Numbered from the stretch's first letter, positions 20,201 to 29,433 are shown. The stretch: 64,000 nt of DNA from an uncultured Roseobacter sp. (GCA_947488305.1 CANKZM010000005.1:62001-126000), one strand, 5' to 3'. Numbers and translations are program-made. Notes: a model not told the origin generated them from the letters alone.

Positions 20201-20493
20201 TGCCTGAACAGCCTGAATATGAAAACCATGAATTCACACTGAAGCTGGCGAAATCAGGTCGGGAGTTACTGGTTCCGGCGGATCGAGCGGCGACAGATAT
20301 TCTTCAGGAAAACGGCGTGGCAATTGACGTCAAATGCTCTGACGGTATCTGTGGCGTCTGCAAATGTGACGTGATTTCGGGCGAGGTGGAGCACCGCGAT
20401 TTCGTTTTGTCAAAAGCGCAACACGAATCCTCGATCATCTTGTGCCAGTCCCGTGCCGCTCTCAAAGACGGTGTTCTGGAAATAGACCTCTGA
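17272..20493 (+). CDS. Self-sufficient reductive dehalogenase fusion (RdhA-like corrinoid domain + 2x Fe-S + flavin reductase + 2Fe-2S ferredoxin)
   Basis: CESCNKCARECPSGAI and CATYRVTTPGGAMCGRCMKTCPW Fe-S motifs after an RdhA-type domain; then oxidoreductase (LRQYSMSGDP, ILMGGGIGITPLIAMAHTL, YTCGAQRYMDSV) and plant-type 2Fe-2S motif VKCSDGICGVCKCDVISGEVEHRD...LCQS. Start may be 17284 (MTLRFF). Confidence 0.9.
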   Translation: MVPAMTLRFFSDKNRPVFMGPYPTERLARRSGPADLSNVPPMKPLVFEHPNDPRSIINAMREHQAMLDAIRDGLVNGAVADAPTDPKERANHLKAFGYFADAAVVGTCAVTPDVQLPTPFVNQDVTRLAEGLKTRQTKTLASGIDLIMADLKDSVEAPATSIEGQTHALVFLYENPRAPEKDEVGSAWIQDAQAHRAALLAAETAVVLANYLRLLGYGARAHTASCSDVDLGRLAVASGLATIEDGELCHPYIGTRFGLSAVTTSFVISHDQSLAPMASQPKAAFGLGWRFGTVSAKNAMNAVPYANRRFVDGAHPFETLKRIESPTTYIDEKHVARVPKRADMFARAQFGDMGKKLQDSAKGGHYVRKAAPSMAQRRALGAFVLLQDGEQAAEKAQLDPKEAADLVKATSYWLGADAVGLSRCPDWAWYSHDARGDVIEPPHDQAINMIIDQGYETMEGSSGDDWIAVAQSMRAYLRFSLLGGVIAKQIRNLGYSAKAHTVMDGEVLQPPLLLLSGLGEVSRIGEVILNPFLGPRLKSGTVTTDLPLELDKPIDFGLQRFCESCNKCARECPSGAITAGPKLMFNGYEIWKSDSQKCATYRVTTPGGAMCGRCMKTCPWNLEGIFQEKPFRWAAMNVPKLAPILAKLDDAVDNGTLNPVKKWWWDLEIEEDGGYRPTKHPTNQRALQKDLDLRYEDQTLAVYPAPLAPHPYPYPFPMDREAGIEAYQEMIPAKEYRARLTGGDDSVLHLYSNDSQSPVIQVEVTKAEKTADGVMKYEFMPVSGGDLPEWSAGAHLDIVVAPEFLRQYSMSGDPADRSKYQIAVLREVQGRGGSQLMHRIFSPGRRVFISPPINHFELDETAAKSILMGGGIGITPLIAMAHTLHRENRDFEVHYSGRTRNEMGLLDDIASFEWADRVKLHITDEGTRADLKTVLSGYQKGWHLYTCGAQRYMDSVMQAATDAGFPEDALHLEYFSVPEQPEYENHEFTLKLAKSGRELLVPADRAATDILQENGVAIDVKCSDGICGVCKCDVISGEVEHRDFVLSKAQHESSIILCQSRAALKDGVLEIDL

Positions 20494-20569
20494 CGGTTTG
20501 ATTGCCCGTTTGGATTCCACCACAGGAACCGGCGCAAACTAGATGGGGTCAATACACCAGTTGTTGCCC

Positions 20570-20752
20570 TCACTTGGCTGCCTCAAGCGCTTCCCGCAGC
20601 ACGGTTCGGTCGCCAATGTGGTTTGCCAGGACAAGGATCAGGCGCGCGTTCAAAGCATCGCTCTCCGCCTTACTGAGACCGTCGTGAACCGCCAAAAGCT
20701 CCTGGTAAAAGCCATCTGCGTCATTGATGTTTGGGTTGAGGTTCAACGTCAT
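20570..20752 (-). CDS. DUF2783-like small protein
   Basis: MTLNLNPNINDADGFYQELLAVHDGLSKAESDALNARLILVLANHIGD; ATGA overlap with upstream monooxygenase stop. Confidence 0.75.
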   Translation of the reverse strand: MTLNLNPNINDADGFYQELLAVHDGLSKAESDALNARLILVLANHIGDRTVLREALEAAK

Positions 20753-22377
20753 GAGGTGTCCTTCCCAAGAGCAAGGGCGATGCATCGCGCAACCGCGTCT
20801 GCATCAAATGTCGGCCAGCGGGCCACGATGTGCTGGTCGGGTCGGATCAAATAAACTGCCTGTTTGGCGGCTCCCAGATACCGTTCCGCCAATTCCGGCG
20901 AAACCTCCGCCAGGTGCATGACAGCCGTTGTAATCCCAAAGGCCGAAACGGGTGGCGGTTCATCCCCTCCCAATACCAAAAGCACGAAATGGCCAGTCAA
21001 ATGATCCAGCAAAAACCCATTCCCAACCGGCGCATCAGGACAAGCGGCCCCGGGTCGCGTTCTTGCCGGTCCATCCAACGCATCCGGACCAAAGAGCGGA
21101 AAGTCATCGTAAATGCAGGGAACCGACAAACGCCCTGAATTCACGAACGCCTGTCCAAAGGGGGCACGAGAAGCCATTTCGAGAACGGCATCGCGAAAGA
21201 TCTGACTGTTTTCAGACTTAGGCGTCATGAAATCTGTTGCACGGGAGGAGTTGAGAATATTCTCGTCCGCACCGAATTCCCGCTCATGCGCATAGCTCTG
21301 CAAAAGCGCCTCGTCAGCCACGCCTTTCAGGACCAGATCAAGTTTCCACGCCAGGTTCTCCGCGTCCTGAACACCGGAATTGGCGCCCCGCGCACCAAAT
21401 GGCGACACCTGGTGCGCACTGTCCCCGGCAAAGAAAACGCGTCCATGTCGAAACGCTTCCATTCGGCGGCATTGAAACGTGTAGATGGATGTCCATTCAA
21501 GCTCATAGGCGGGCACCGCGCCAGTCTGCGAAGACAGCATAGCATCCACACGTGCTCGGACCCGGTCAGGGTGGAGTTCTTTTTCGCGGTCGATTTCCCA
21601 TCCGAGCTGGAAATCAATCCGCCAGATGTCATCAGGTTGCTTGTGCAGCAATGCCGATTGGCCCGCGCCCTCAAAGGGGGGTTCAAACCAGAACCAGCGT
21701 TCGGTCGGGAAATCCGCCTTCATCCTGACGTCTGCGATCAGGAAGTTGTCTTCAAATACACGCCCATCGAACGTCAGCCCCAACATGTCGCGCGTCGGAG
21801 ATCGCGCTCCGTCGCAAGCAATCAGCCAGTCCGCTTTGATCTGGTAGGATCCATCTGGCGTTTCCACATCCAATAGAACGTGGTCATCGCTGGGACATAC
21901 AGAAGTGACGCGGTTCATCCCCCGAACCTCGATAGGTGCCCCGTGCTGTCGAGCGTCGCGGATCGCATCGTGGAGGAATTTCTCGAAGTATGGTTGTTGC
22001 AGATTGATAAACGCTGGGTTTCGATGCCCGGCTTCGGGCAGGAGATTGAATTCAAATATTTTGTCGCTGCGATGGAAAACCTTGCCGACGTTCCAGACGA
22101 TCCCCTTTTCGACCATCTGCTGGCCGGCGCCTAGCCGGGTCGCGATGTCCAGCGTGCGTTTGGCAAAGCAGATTGCCTTGGATCCAAGCCCCGGGCCCTC
22201 GTGATCGTCCAGGATCAACGCCGGTGTTCCGCGCATCCCAAGATCAAGCGCCAAGGCAAGACCCACTGGACCGGCCCCAATAATGACAACAGGATGACGC
22301 GCCGGGCTATCGTCCTGATCCGGAACCTTTTTATAGGGATAGAGTTTGAATGCTGTCTGATAGCGTGGTGAAACCAA
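20749..22377 (-). CDS. FAD-dependent aromatic monooxygenase (MhpA/UbiH-like class A flavoprotein)
   Basis: PVVIIGAGPVGLALALDLGMRG, DWLIACDGARSPTRDMLG, GRVFFAGDSAHQVSPFGARGANSGVQDAENLAWKL. Confidence 0.9.
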   Translation of the reverse strand: MVSPRYQTAFKLYPYKKVPDQDDSPARHPVVIIGAGPVGLALALDLGMRGTPALILDDHEGPGLGSKAICFAKRTLDIATRLGAGQQMVEKGIVWNVGKVFHRSDKIFEFNLLPEAGHRNPAFINLQQPYFEKFLHDAIRDARQHGAPIEVRGMNRVTSVCPSDDHVLLDVETPDGSYQIKADWLIACDGARSPTRDMLGLTFDGRVFEDNFLIADVRMKADFPTERWFWFEPPFEGAGQSALLHKQPDDIWRIDFQLGWEIDREKELHPDRVRARVDAMLSSQTGAVPAYELEWTSIYTFQCRRMEAFRHGRVFFAGDSAHQVSPFGARGANSGVQDAENLAWKLDLVLKGVADEALLQSYAHEREFGADENILNSSRATDFMTPKSENSQIFRDAVLEMASRAPFGQAFVNSGRLSVPCIYDDFPLFGPDALDGPARTRPGAACPDAPVGNGFLLDHLTGHFVLLVLGGDEPPPVSAFGITTAVMHLAEVSPELAERYLGAAKQAVYLIRPDQHIVARWPTFDADAVARCIALALGKDTS

Positions 22378-22404
22378 AGTGATCTCCCATGACGAAGGTC
22401 GGTG

Positions 22405-23355
22405 TCAGCCTTGCAAGGCTTCCCACATTTCCAGATCCCGTTTGTCGGTCCAGATGCGAGGATGAGCGATCCCGCGCGCCTCGTCGTAGGCGCGCGAAAC
22501 GTTAAACGGCAGGCAGTGTTCATAAATCGCGTAGTCCTGGAACTTCGGATCGCACGACGCGCGCACGGCCTCCCAGGCTTCTTTGAGACTGCCGCCGCGG
22601 TTTGCGACGCGCGCGGCCGGAGCGTAGGTGCTGTTGACGAAATCACGCGTGCTTTCGATGGCCCGCAGAACGGCGTCTTTGCCGATCAATGCACCCCCTC
22701 TGCCAGGCGCAATTGCATCGACATCGTAGGACAGTATTTGGTCCAGCGTGCTGCCCCAATCCGAGAAATAGCCATCACCGCAATAACATGCAGAGTGATC
22801 TTCAACGATGTCACCAGTGAACATCACGTTCTCATCGGGCACATGAATGACAGCGTCACCCGCAGTATGGGCGCGGCCGATGTGCTTGATATCAACCCGG
22901 CGGTTGCCAAGATATACGGTCATGGAGTCCGAAAAAGTGGTCGTCGGGTAAGTCAGACCGGGGATACTTTCATGCCCTTCGAAAAGCCTCGGAAACCGCT
23001 GAAATTCGCTATCCCAATCTTCCTGCCCTCTTTCCTCGACCATGCCGCGGGCAGCATCAGACATGATGATCTGATCAGCCCCATAGGCAGAGGCTCCCAA
23101 CACGCGCACGGCGTGATAATGGGTCAGGACAAGATGGGTTATCGGTTTGTCGGTGATGGATCGAACCTGCTCAATGACTTTTTGAGCCAGCCGAGGGGTC
23201 GCCTGTGCCTCGACGATCATGACACTTTCGTCCCCTATTATGACGCCAGAGTTCGGATCCCCTTCAGCGGTGAAGGCCCAAAGGCCGCGACCAACTTCAT
23301 CAAAGGTGATCTTCTTCTCAGTCAGATCGCCTTGCGACGCAAAAGCTTTTGCCAT
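22405..23355 (-). CDS. Variant MBL-fold metallohydrolase
   Basis: MBL architecture (LVLTHYHAVRVLGASAY, GRAHTAGDAVIHVPDENVMFTGDIV) but divergent metal motif. Confidence 0.85.
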   Translation of the reverse strand: MAKAFASQGDLTEKKITFDEVGRGLWAFTAEGDPNSGVIIGDESVMIVEAQATPRLAQKVIEQVRSITDKPITHLVLTHYHAVRVLGASAYGADQIIMSDAARGMVEERGQEDWDSEFQRFPRLFEGHESIPGLTYPTTTFSDSMTVYLGNRRVDIKHIGRAHTAGDAVIHVPDENVMFTGDIVEDHSACYCGDGYFSDWGSTLDQILSYDVDAIAPGRGGALIGKDAVLRAIESTRDFVNSTYAPAARVANRGGSLKEAWEAVRASCDPKFQDYAIYEHCLPFNVSRAYDEARGIAHPRIWTDKRDLEMWEALQG

Positions 23356-23433
23356 TTCATTCTCTTTCCATTTCCGACCGCCTCAAGCGTTCCAACTCGA
23401 TTGGGCAGCTTTGCACAAAGTCCGGTGCGCGTA

Positions 23434-24687
23434 CTACGGGTAGGGGATTGCTGGCAGGACCGTACCTGCGCAAGCGCCAAATCCGATCTGATACCCATCA
23501 CCCAATGCAGCGCCTGTTAACGTAACTGTATCACCGTCTTCAATGAACCGGCGGGTTTCGCCGGTATCGAGGGTCAGGGGTTCCGTCCCACCCCAAGACA
23601 GTTCCAGCAGGCTGCCACGCTCAGATTTTCCCGATCCGGAGATCGTCCCCGAGCCCAAAAGATCACCTACACTCATCGCGCACCCTGAACTTGCATGGTG
23701 GGTCAGCTGCTGCGCAGCGGAATAGTACATCTGCTTGTAGTTGGTGCGCGTCAGCACGGTTGCTGGTTTGCCTGTCGGGGCCAGTGCGACTTCGAGGGCG
23801 ATATCGTATAGCATCGGTCCCGGTTCCTGGAGGTAGGGAAGCAATGGTTTTACTTGTGCAGGCGACGGCATCCGGAAAGCTTCAAGCGCTGCTTTGGTCA
23901 CGATCCAAGGGGAAATGGATGTAGCAAACGCCTTTGCCTGAAACGGCCCCAAAGGCTGGTATTCCCAAGCCTGAATATCGCGAGCCGACCAATCGTTCAG
24001 CAGGACATAGCCAAAGATCATATCATCCGCTTGTTGGACCGAAACAGGACATCCCATCTTGGACGAACAACCAACGATCGCACCCAGTTCCAGTTCAAAA
24101 TCAAGGCGCTCACAAGGCCCGAACGACGGCATATCCGCGTCTGGCGCCTTGATTTGACCGCTCGGGCGCGTAATCGGTGTCTTTGAGACGACAACCGTCG
24201 AAGCCCGGCCATTATACCCAATTGGAATGTGGAGCCAGTTGGGTGGCAAAGCGTTTTCGGGTCCGCGAAACATGGTGCCAACATTCGTCGCATGATGTCT
24301 GCTTGCGTAGAAATCCGTAAACTCGCCCACGCGGAATGGCATGTGCATTTCCACGTCGGCCTGCCGCACCAGAAACTGTTCAATGTCGTTACGGTGCGAG
24401 GAACCCTCTTCAAGTAATTCAACAAGAATTCGGCGGAGCGCGGCCCAGGAGTCCGGGCCTTGTGCCATCAGGGGGTTCCAAGCGGGCAACTGAAATACCG
24501 GCTCAACCCCCAAGTTGATCAGCCCCGCTGCCTCGCACGCAGCAACATCCAGGATCATATCGCCGATCGCAACGCCACAAATCGGCGACGCGCCCCCAAT
24601 GGAAAACACCCCATATGGCAGGTTATTCAGGGGAAAAGGGGTCTCTTTGGAATTGGCCGAGGTCACCCAGCTTCTTATCAAAGGCAT
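23434..24687 (-). CDS. fahA: Fumarylacetoacetase
   Basis: Two-domain FAH architecture: VGEFTDFYASRHHATNVGTMFRG, LDFELELGAIVG, LNDWSARDIQAWEYQPLGPFQAKAFATSISPWIV. Confidence 0.92.
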   Translation of the reverse strand: MPLIRSWVTSANSKETPFPLNNLPYGVFSIGGASPICGVAIGDMILDVAACEAAGLINLGVEPVFQLPAWNPLMAQGPDSWAALRRILVELLEEGSSHRNDIEQFLVRQADVEMHMPFRVGEFTDFYASRHHATNVGTMFRGPENALPPNWLHIPIGYNGRASTVVVSKTPITRPSGQIKAPDADMPSFGPCERLDFELELGAIVGCSSKMGCPVSVQQADDMIFGYVLLNDWSARDIQAWEYQPLGPFQAKAFATSISPWIVTKAALEAFRMPSPAQVKPLLPYLQEPGPMLYDIALEVALAPTGKPATVLTRTNYKQMYYSAAQQLTHHASSGCAMSVGDLLGSGTISGSGKSERGSLLELSWGGTEPLTLDTGETRRFIEDGDTVTLTGAALGDGYQIGFGACAGTVLPAIPYP

Positions 24688-24939
24688 ACGGTCGTCTCTT
24701 TCAGAGAGTTCAACTTCAATTCCATAGCTGGACGTACCCCATGCTGTCCCCGGTGAGAGCCTTCACGCTCTTCTCATTGTATCTCGCGCTGATGGCTAAT
24801 TGTCCTTTTTGTAACCATCAACATTTTTTGGGCCTCTGTCACAAGACTGTTTGTAGAAATTGCGTCACCGCAAAGCAGCCCTTCAGCGAATTCCTGTAAA
24901 AGAACTGGCGCTGCTAAGCTGCAAAGCTAGACTTAGGCC

Positions 24940-27393
24940 ATGCGACCTTTGCCCGACAACTTCGACGACTGGTTTACCCGCAAAGGATGGTCCATTCATC
25001 CGCATCAGCAAGAGATGCTCGCGAAATCTGATGCCCCGGCTTTACTATTGATCGCGCCCACCGGCGGCGGAAAAACCCTCGCCGGTTTCCTACCCACGCT
25101 CGTCGATCTGGCAGAGGGGGAGCATAGCGGGCTGCATACGCTCTATGTTTCACCTCTCAAGGCTCTGGCCGCTGATATCAAACGCAATCTGACCACGCCC
25201 GTTACGGAAATGGCCTTGCCCATTCGGATTGAGGATCGAACCGGCGACACCTCTGCCAGCAGGAAAAAGCGACAGCGCGCGGATCCGCCACACATTCTGC
25301 TCACCACCCCGGAAAGTCTCGCGCTGCTGACAAGCTACGAGGATGCACCCCGCATGTTCAAAGGTCTCAAACGCGTGGTCGTTGATGAGATCCACGCCTT
25401 GGCGGAAAGCAAGCGCGGCGATCAGTTGATGTTGGCGCTTGGTCGCTTGCAACAACTCTGTCCGGACCTGCGGCGGGTTGGCTTGTCCGCGACAGTCGAC
25501 GACCCAAACGCCATCGCCCATATGCTTGCACGCCATCCCGATCCCTGCGACGTGCTCTTGGCAGATCCGGGCCCAGCCCCTGACATATCCATGTTGGTCA
25601 CCGAATACCCGCCACCCTGGGCCGGGGGAAACGCCGCCTATTCCATCCCTGCGGTGCTGGACGAGGTAAAGGCCCATAACACCACCCTGATTTTCCATAA
25701 CACGCGCGCGCAGGCAGAGATCTTCTTTCACAACCTCTGGCTTGCGAATGATGATGGTTTGCCGATCGGTATCCACCATGGGTCTCTCGACCGCCAGCAG
25801 CGCGAAAGGGTCGAGGCGGCCATGGTGCGCGGTGAGTTGCGCGGGATCGTTTGTACCGGATCGCTCGATCTGGGGATCGACTGGGGGGATGTCGACCTTG
25901 TGATCCAGATCGGTGCGCCCAAGAACGTCAAGCGATTGGTGCAGCGCATTGGTCGGGCCAACCACCGCTACAATGCGCCCTCAAAGGCCCTGCTGGTGCC
26001 CGCCAATCGGTTTGAAGTGGTGGAATGCCATGCCGCACTTGACGCGGTACGCATGGGCCAACTGGATGGTGAAACCCGGCAGCGCGGCCCGCGCGATGTA
26101 CTGTGCCAACATATTCTCATCACGGCCTGTGCCGGCCCGTTCGACGCGGGAACGCTCTACGATGAGATCAAAACCGTTGGCGCTTACTCTGACATGTCCC
26201 AGTCCGAGTTCGACGACTGCCTCGAATTCTGTGCGACCGGAGGATACGCCCTCAGAGCCTATGACCAGTGGCAACGCCTTGTCCAAAAGGATGACGGCAT
26301 GTGGCACCTGCGCGATCCGCGTGCAGCCAGACAAATCCGAATGAACATCGGCACCATTCAGGATACCGACACGCTGAAGGTGAGGTTGCGGCGCAGCCGG
26401 GGTGGCAAACCGCTTGGCGAAATTGAGGAGGGATTTGCGGCATCTTTGACACCCGGAGATACCTTCCTGATCGGGGGGCAGGTCGTTCGATATGAAGGTC
26501 TGCGCGAGATGACGGTCGAGGTCAGCCGTAACGCCGCAAAAAAACCAAAGGTTGCCACTTTCATGGGCACCAAATTCGCGACATCCACCCAGCTGAGCGC
26601 GCGAGTCATGGAGATTTTCCAACACGAGAGTTGGCCGGAATTGCCCCCCCACACTGCGGACTGGCTTGTTTTACAACGCAAATATTCGCGATTACCGGAA
26701 CCCGGGCGTCTCTTGATCGAGAGCTTTCCACACGATGGTCGCGCCCAGACCGTCGTCTACGGGTTTGCCGGGCGAAACGGACAGCAGACGTTAGGGCTGT
26801 TGTTGACGAAGCGCATGGAGGAGATCGGTCTCAACCCTCTTGGCTTTGTTGCGACAGATTATGCGACGCTGATCTGGGGACTGGATGCATTGCAGGATCC
26901 CGCGCCTCTTTTTGATCTCGCGGCATTAGAAGATGGATTGGAAACCTGGCTTGCCGGAAATGCCGTGATGAAACGAACCTTCCGGGCAAGCGCCACCATT
27001 GCCGGGCTGATCCAGCGCAATACGCCAACAACACGCAAAACCGGGCGGCAATCCACGTTCAGTTCAGACATCCTCTATGACACATTGCAAAAGTACGACC
27101 CCGGCCACCTGCTGCTGGACATCACGCGCGAGGAAGCCCTGCGTGGCCTTGTCGATTTTGGGCGCATCCGTGAAATGACGGAGCGTGTGGCCGGGCGCAT
27201 CGACCATCTGCAACTTGATCGTGTGAGCCCATTGGCGGCTCCGATGTTTCTAGAGATGGGCCGCGTCCCGGTGAAGGGCGCAGCAGAGGAGAAGCTGCTG
27301 GCCGAAGAAGCCGCGCGGCTGATGGAGCGTTCCCGCCTTGCGCAGGTTTCACAGCCTGCGAGCGACAAACCCAAATGGCGCGTTGGATGGTGA
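24940..27393 (+). CDS. Lhr-like DEXH-box helicase (ligase-associated DNA repair type)
   Basis: LLIAPTGGGKTLAGFLPTL Walker A, VVVDEIHAL (DEIH), VQRIGRANHRYNAPSKALLVP motif VI, length 817 aa. Confidence 0.92.
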   Translation: MRPLPDNFDDWFTRKGWSIHPHQQEMLAKSDAPALLLIAPTGGGKTLAGFLPTLVDLAEGEHSGLHTLYVSPLKALAADIKRNLTTPVTEMALPIRIEDRTGDTSASRKKRQRADPPHILLTTPESLALLTSYEDAPRMFKGLKRVVVDEIHALAESKRGDQLMLALGRLQQLCPDLRRVGLSATVDDPNAIAHMLARHPDPCDVLLADPGPAPDISMLVTEYPPPWAGGNAAYSIPAVLDEVKAHNTTLIFHNTRAQAEIFFHNLWLANDDGLPIGIHHGSLDRQQRERVEAAMVRGELRGIVCTGSLDLGIDWGDVDLVIQIGAPKNVKRLVQRIGRANHRYNAPSKALLVPANRFEVVECHAALDAVRMGQLDGETRQRGPRDVLCQHILITACAGPFDAGTLYDEIKTVGAYSDMSQSEFDDCLEFCATGGYALRAYDQWQRLVQKDDGMWHLRDPRAARQIRMNIGTIQDTDTLKVRLRRSRGGKPLGEIEEGFAASLTPGDTFLIGGQVVRYEGLREMTVEVSRNAAKKPKVATFMGTKFATSTQLSARVMEIFQHESWPELPPHTADWLVLQRKYSRLPEPGRLLIESFPHDGRAQTVVYGFAGRNGQQTLGLLLTKRMEEIGLNPLGFVATDYATLIWGLDALQDPAPLFDLAALEDGLETWLAGNAVMKRTFRASATIAGLIQRNTPTTRKTGRQSTFSSDILYDTLQKYDPGHLLLDITREEALRGLVDFGRIREMTERVAGRIDHLQLDRVSPLAAPMFLEMGRVPVKGAAEEKLLAEEAARLMERSRLAQVSQPASDKPKWRVGW

Positions 27394-27431
27394 CCCTTGT
27401 CACCACTGGTTTATTCAGCGATGAACAAACC

Positions 27432-28094
27432 ATGAACCATCATGCATTCTCGTTCTGCGGAGCTTCACTTCGCGCCTTGCCCTCCGGTGCGCTGTGGTGG
27501 CCTGAACAGCGGTTGCTCTGCGTCTCGGACTTACATCTGGGCAAGTCCGAGCGCATCGCAAGGCGCAGCGGTCAGCCCGTCCCTCCTTATGAGACGCGCG
27601 ACACGCTGACACGGCTGGCGAGTGATCTGGCCGCGACCGATGCACGCAAGGTGATTTGTCTTGGTGACAGTTTCGACGATTTGATCGCGGCCCGCAGCCT
27701 GCCCAATGAGGAACGCCAGTGGATTACCCGCCTGCAAGCTGGACGGGACTGGATCTGGATCGAAGGGAATCACGACCCCGGCCCGGTCGAATTCGGCGGC
27801 AGCCATCTGCGAGAGATCCTTTTTGGCGCTCTTACTTTTCGGCATATTGCGCAACCGGACGCAAACGCCGAAGTATCCGGGCATTATCATCCCAAAGCAC
27901 GCCTACCCACGCGAGGTCGCGTGATCTCTCGGCCAGCGTTTCTGGTGGATGACAGGCGCCTGATCCTGCCCGCTTACGGCACCTACACTGGCGGGCTGCG
28001 CAGCAGCGACGGCGGGTTGGGCAAACTGATGGGGCCCGAAGCCCTTGCCATTTTGACCGGACCTGTGCCCACATGCATCCCAATGCCTCGCTAG
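27432..28094 (+). CDS. pdeM: Ligase-associated metallophosphoesterase (PdeM-like)
   Basis: LLCVSDLHLGKSERIARRSGQPVPPYET, CLGDSFDDL, IEGNHDPGP metallophosphoesterase motifs; directly after Lhr. Confidence 0.88.
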   Translation: MNHHAFSFCGASLRALPSGALWWPEQRLLCVSDLHLGKSERIARRSGQPVPPYETRDTLTRLASDLAATDARKVICLGDSFDDLIAARSLPNEERQWITRLQAGRDWIWIEGNHDPGPVEFGGSHLREILFGALTFRHIAQPDANAEVSGHYHPKARLPTRGRVISRPAFLVDDRRLILPAYGTYTGGLRSSDGGLGKLMGPEALAILTGPVPTCIPMPR

Positions 28095-28103
28095 GAGATC
28101 CCA

Positions 28104-28523
28104 ATGGACGCTGCCACCCGCACACGGATTGAGCAGAGCTTTGCCGCACAAAGCATGATGCAGACGCTGGGCGCCGAATTGGCCCAAATCGGCGAAGCAG
28201 AGGTGTGGATCAAAGCGCCGATCTTGCCCGGCAGCCTGCAACAGCAGGGTTTTGGACACGCAGGGCTGACCTTTTCCATCGGGGACAGCGCCGCCGGCTA
28301 TGCCGCCCTGACGTTGATACCAAGCGATCAGGAAGTCGTTACAGCGGAGATCAAGATCAACCTGCTGGCTCCGGCGCGAGGTGACTATCTCGTCTCGAAA
28401 GGCCGGGTCCTGAAACCCGGCCGTCGATTGATCGTTGTTGCTTCTGATGTATTTGCAGTGACAGGTGGGAATGAAACCCTGATTGCGGCACTGCAAGGCA
28501 CCATGATGCCGGTAACGCTTTAG
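28104..28523 (+). CDS. PaaI-family hotdog thioesterase
   Basis: [23 protein letters not shown] and [28 protein letters not shown]. Confidence 0.85.
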   Translation: MDAATRTRIEQSFAAQSMMQTLGAELAQIGEAEVWIKAPILPGSLQQQGFGHAGLTFSIGDSAAGYAALTLIPSDQEVVTAEIKINLLAPARGDYLVSKGRVLKPGRRLIVVASDVFAVTGGNETLIAALQGTMMPVTL

Positions 28524-29422
28524 GCCGTCAGGCCTTCAGGCTCTGCCAGACCATTCGCACGGCAACAAGCTGTGACGGTATTGGCCAACAGGCAGGCAAT
28601 CGTCATCGGTCCCACACCGCCAGGAACAGGTGTTATGGCGCCGGCGACCTCGGCGCAGCTTTCGAACTGCACATCGCCCACGAGCCGGGTTTTCCCCTCG
28701 CCGCGTTCTGGCGCATCAAGCCGGTTGATGCCAACGTCGATCACCGTCGCGCCCGGCTTGATCCAATCGCCCGGTATCATCTCGGGGCGCCCAACGGCCG
28801 CAACGACGATATCCGCACGACGCACAACATCCGGCAAATCCTTGGTCCGGCTGTGCGCAATTGTGACGGTGCAGCTGTCACCAAGCAAGAGCTGCGCCAT
28901 GGGCTTGCCGACGATGTTGGAGCGCCCGACCACAACTGCATCCATGCCCAATATCGATCCGTGGTGATCCCGCAGCATCATCAAACAGCCCAAAGGTGTA
29001 CAAGGAACCATGCTCTTCTGCCCTGTGCCAAGAAGGCCCACATTCGAAATGTGGAAGCCGTCCACATCTTTCTCCGGTGCAATCGAGTTGATTACGAGGT
29101 CTTCGTCCAAATGCTCCGGCAACGGTAATTGCACAAGGATTCCATGGATTTCAGGATCGTTGTTCAACTGGTCGATGACCGCCAAAAGGTCAGCCTCGGA
29201 TGTATCTACATCAAGCTTGTGTTCAACGGACTTCATACCCACTTCGACGGTTTGCTTTCCTTTGGACCGCACGTAGACCTGACTTGCAGGGTCTTCCCCC
29301 ACCAGCACAACGGCGAGGCCCGGCGTGATTCCATGCTCGGATTTCAATCGTGTGACATGGTCTGCGACCTGAGAACGGACGCGCGCTGCAAAGGCTTTAC
29401 CGTCGATGAGAGTTGCTGGCAT
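28520..29422 (-). CDS. folD: Methylenetetrahydrofolate dehydrogenase/methenyltetrahydrofolate cyclohydrolase
   Basis: [80 protein letters not shown]. Confidence 0.97.
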   Translation of the reverse strand: MPATLIDGKAFAARVRSQVADHVTRLKSEHGITPGLAVVLVGEDPASQVYVRSKGKQTVEVGMKSVEHKLDVDTSEADLLAVIDQLNNDPEIHGILVQLPLPEHLDEDLVINSIAPEKDVDGFHISNVGLLGTGQKSMVPCTPLGCLMMLRDHHGSILGMDAVVVGRSNIVGKPMAQLLLGDSCTVTIAHSRTKDLPDVVRRADIVVAAVGRPEMIPGDWIKPGATVIDVGINRLDAPERGEGKTRLVGDVQFESCAEVAGAITPVPGGVGPMTIACLLANTVTACCRANGLAEPEGLTA

Positions 29423-29433
29423 GGGTTTTCTTT

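Noticed and set aside
22402-23520. 372-aa + strand ORF opposite the MBL gene
   Set aside because: Antisense shadow ORF; the - strand protein has clear family motifs
24615-24899. Small ORF ending in a zinc-ribbon-like CPFCNHQHFLGLCHKTVCRNC
   Set aside because: Cys pattern is tempting, but the ORF begins antisense to fahA, lies in a promoter gap and has no clear ribosome-binding site; probably chance
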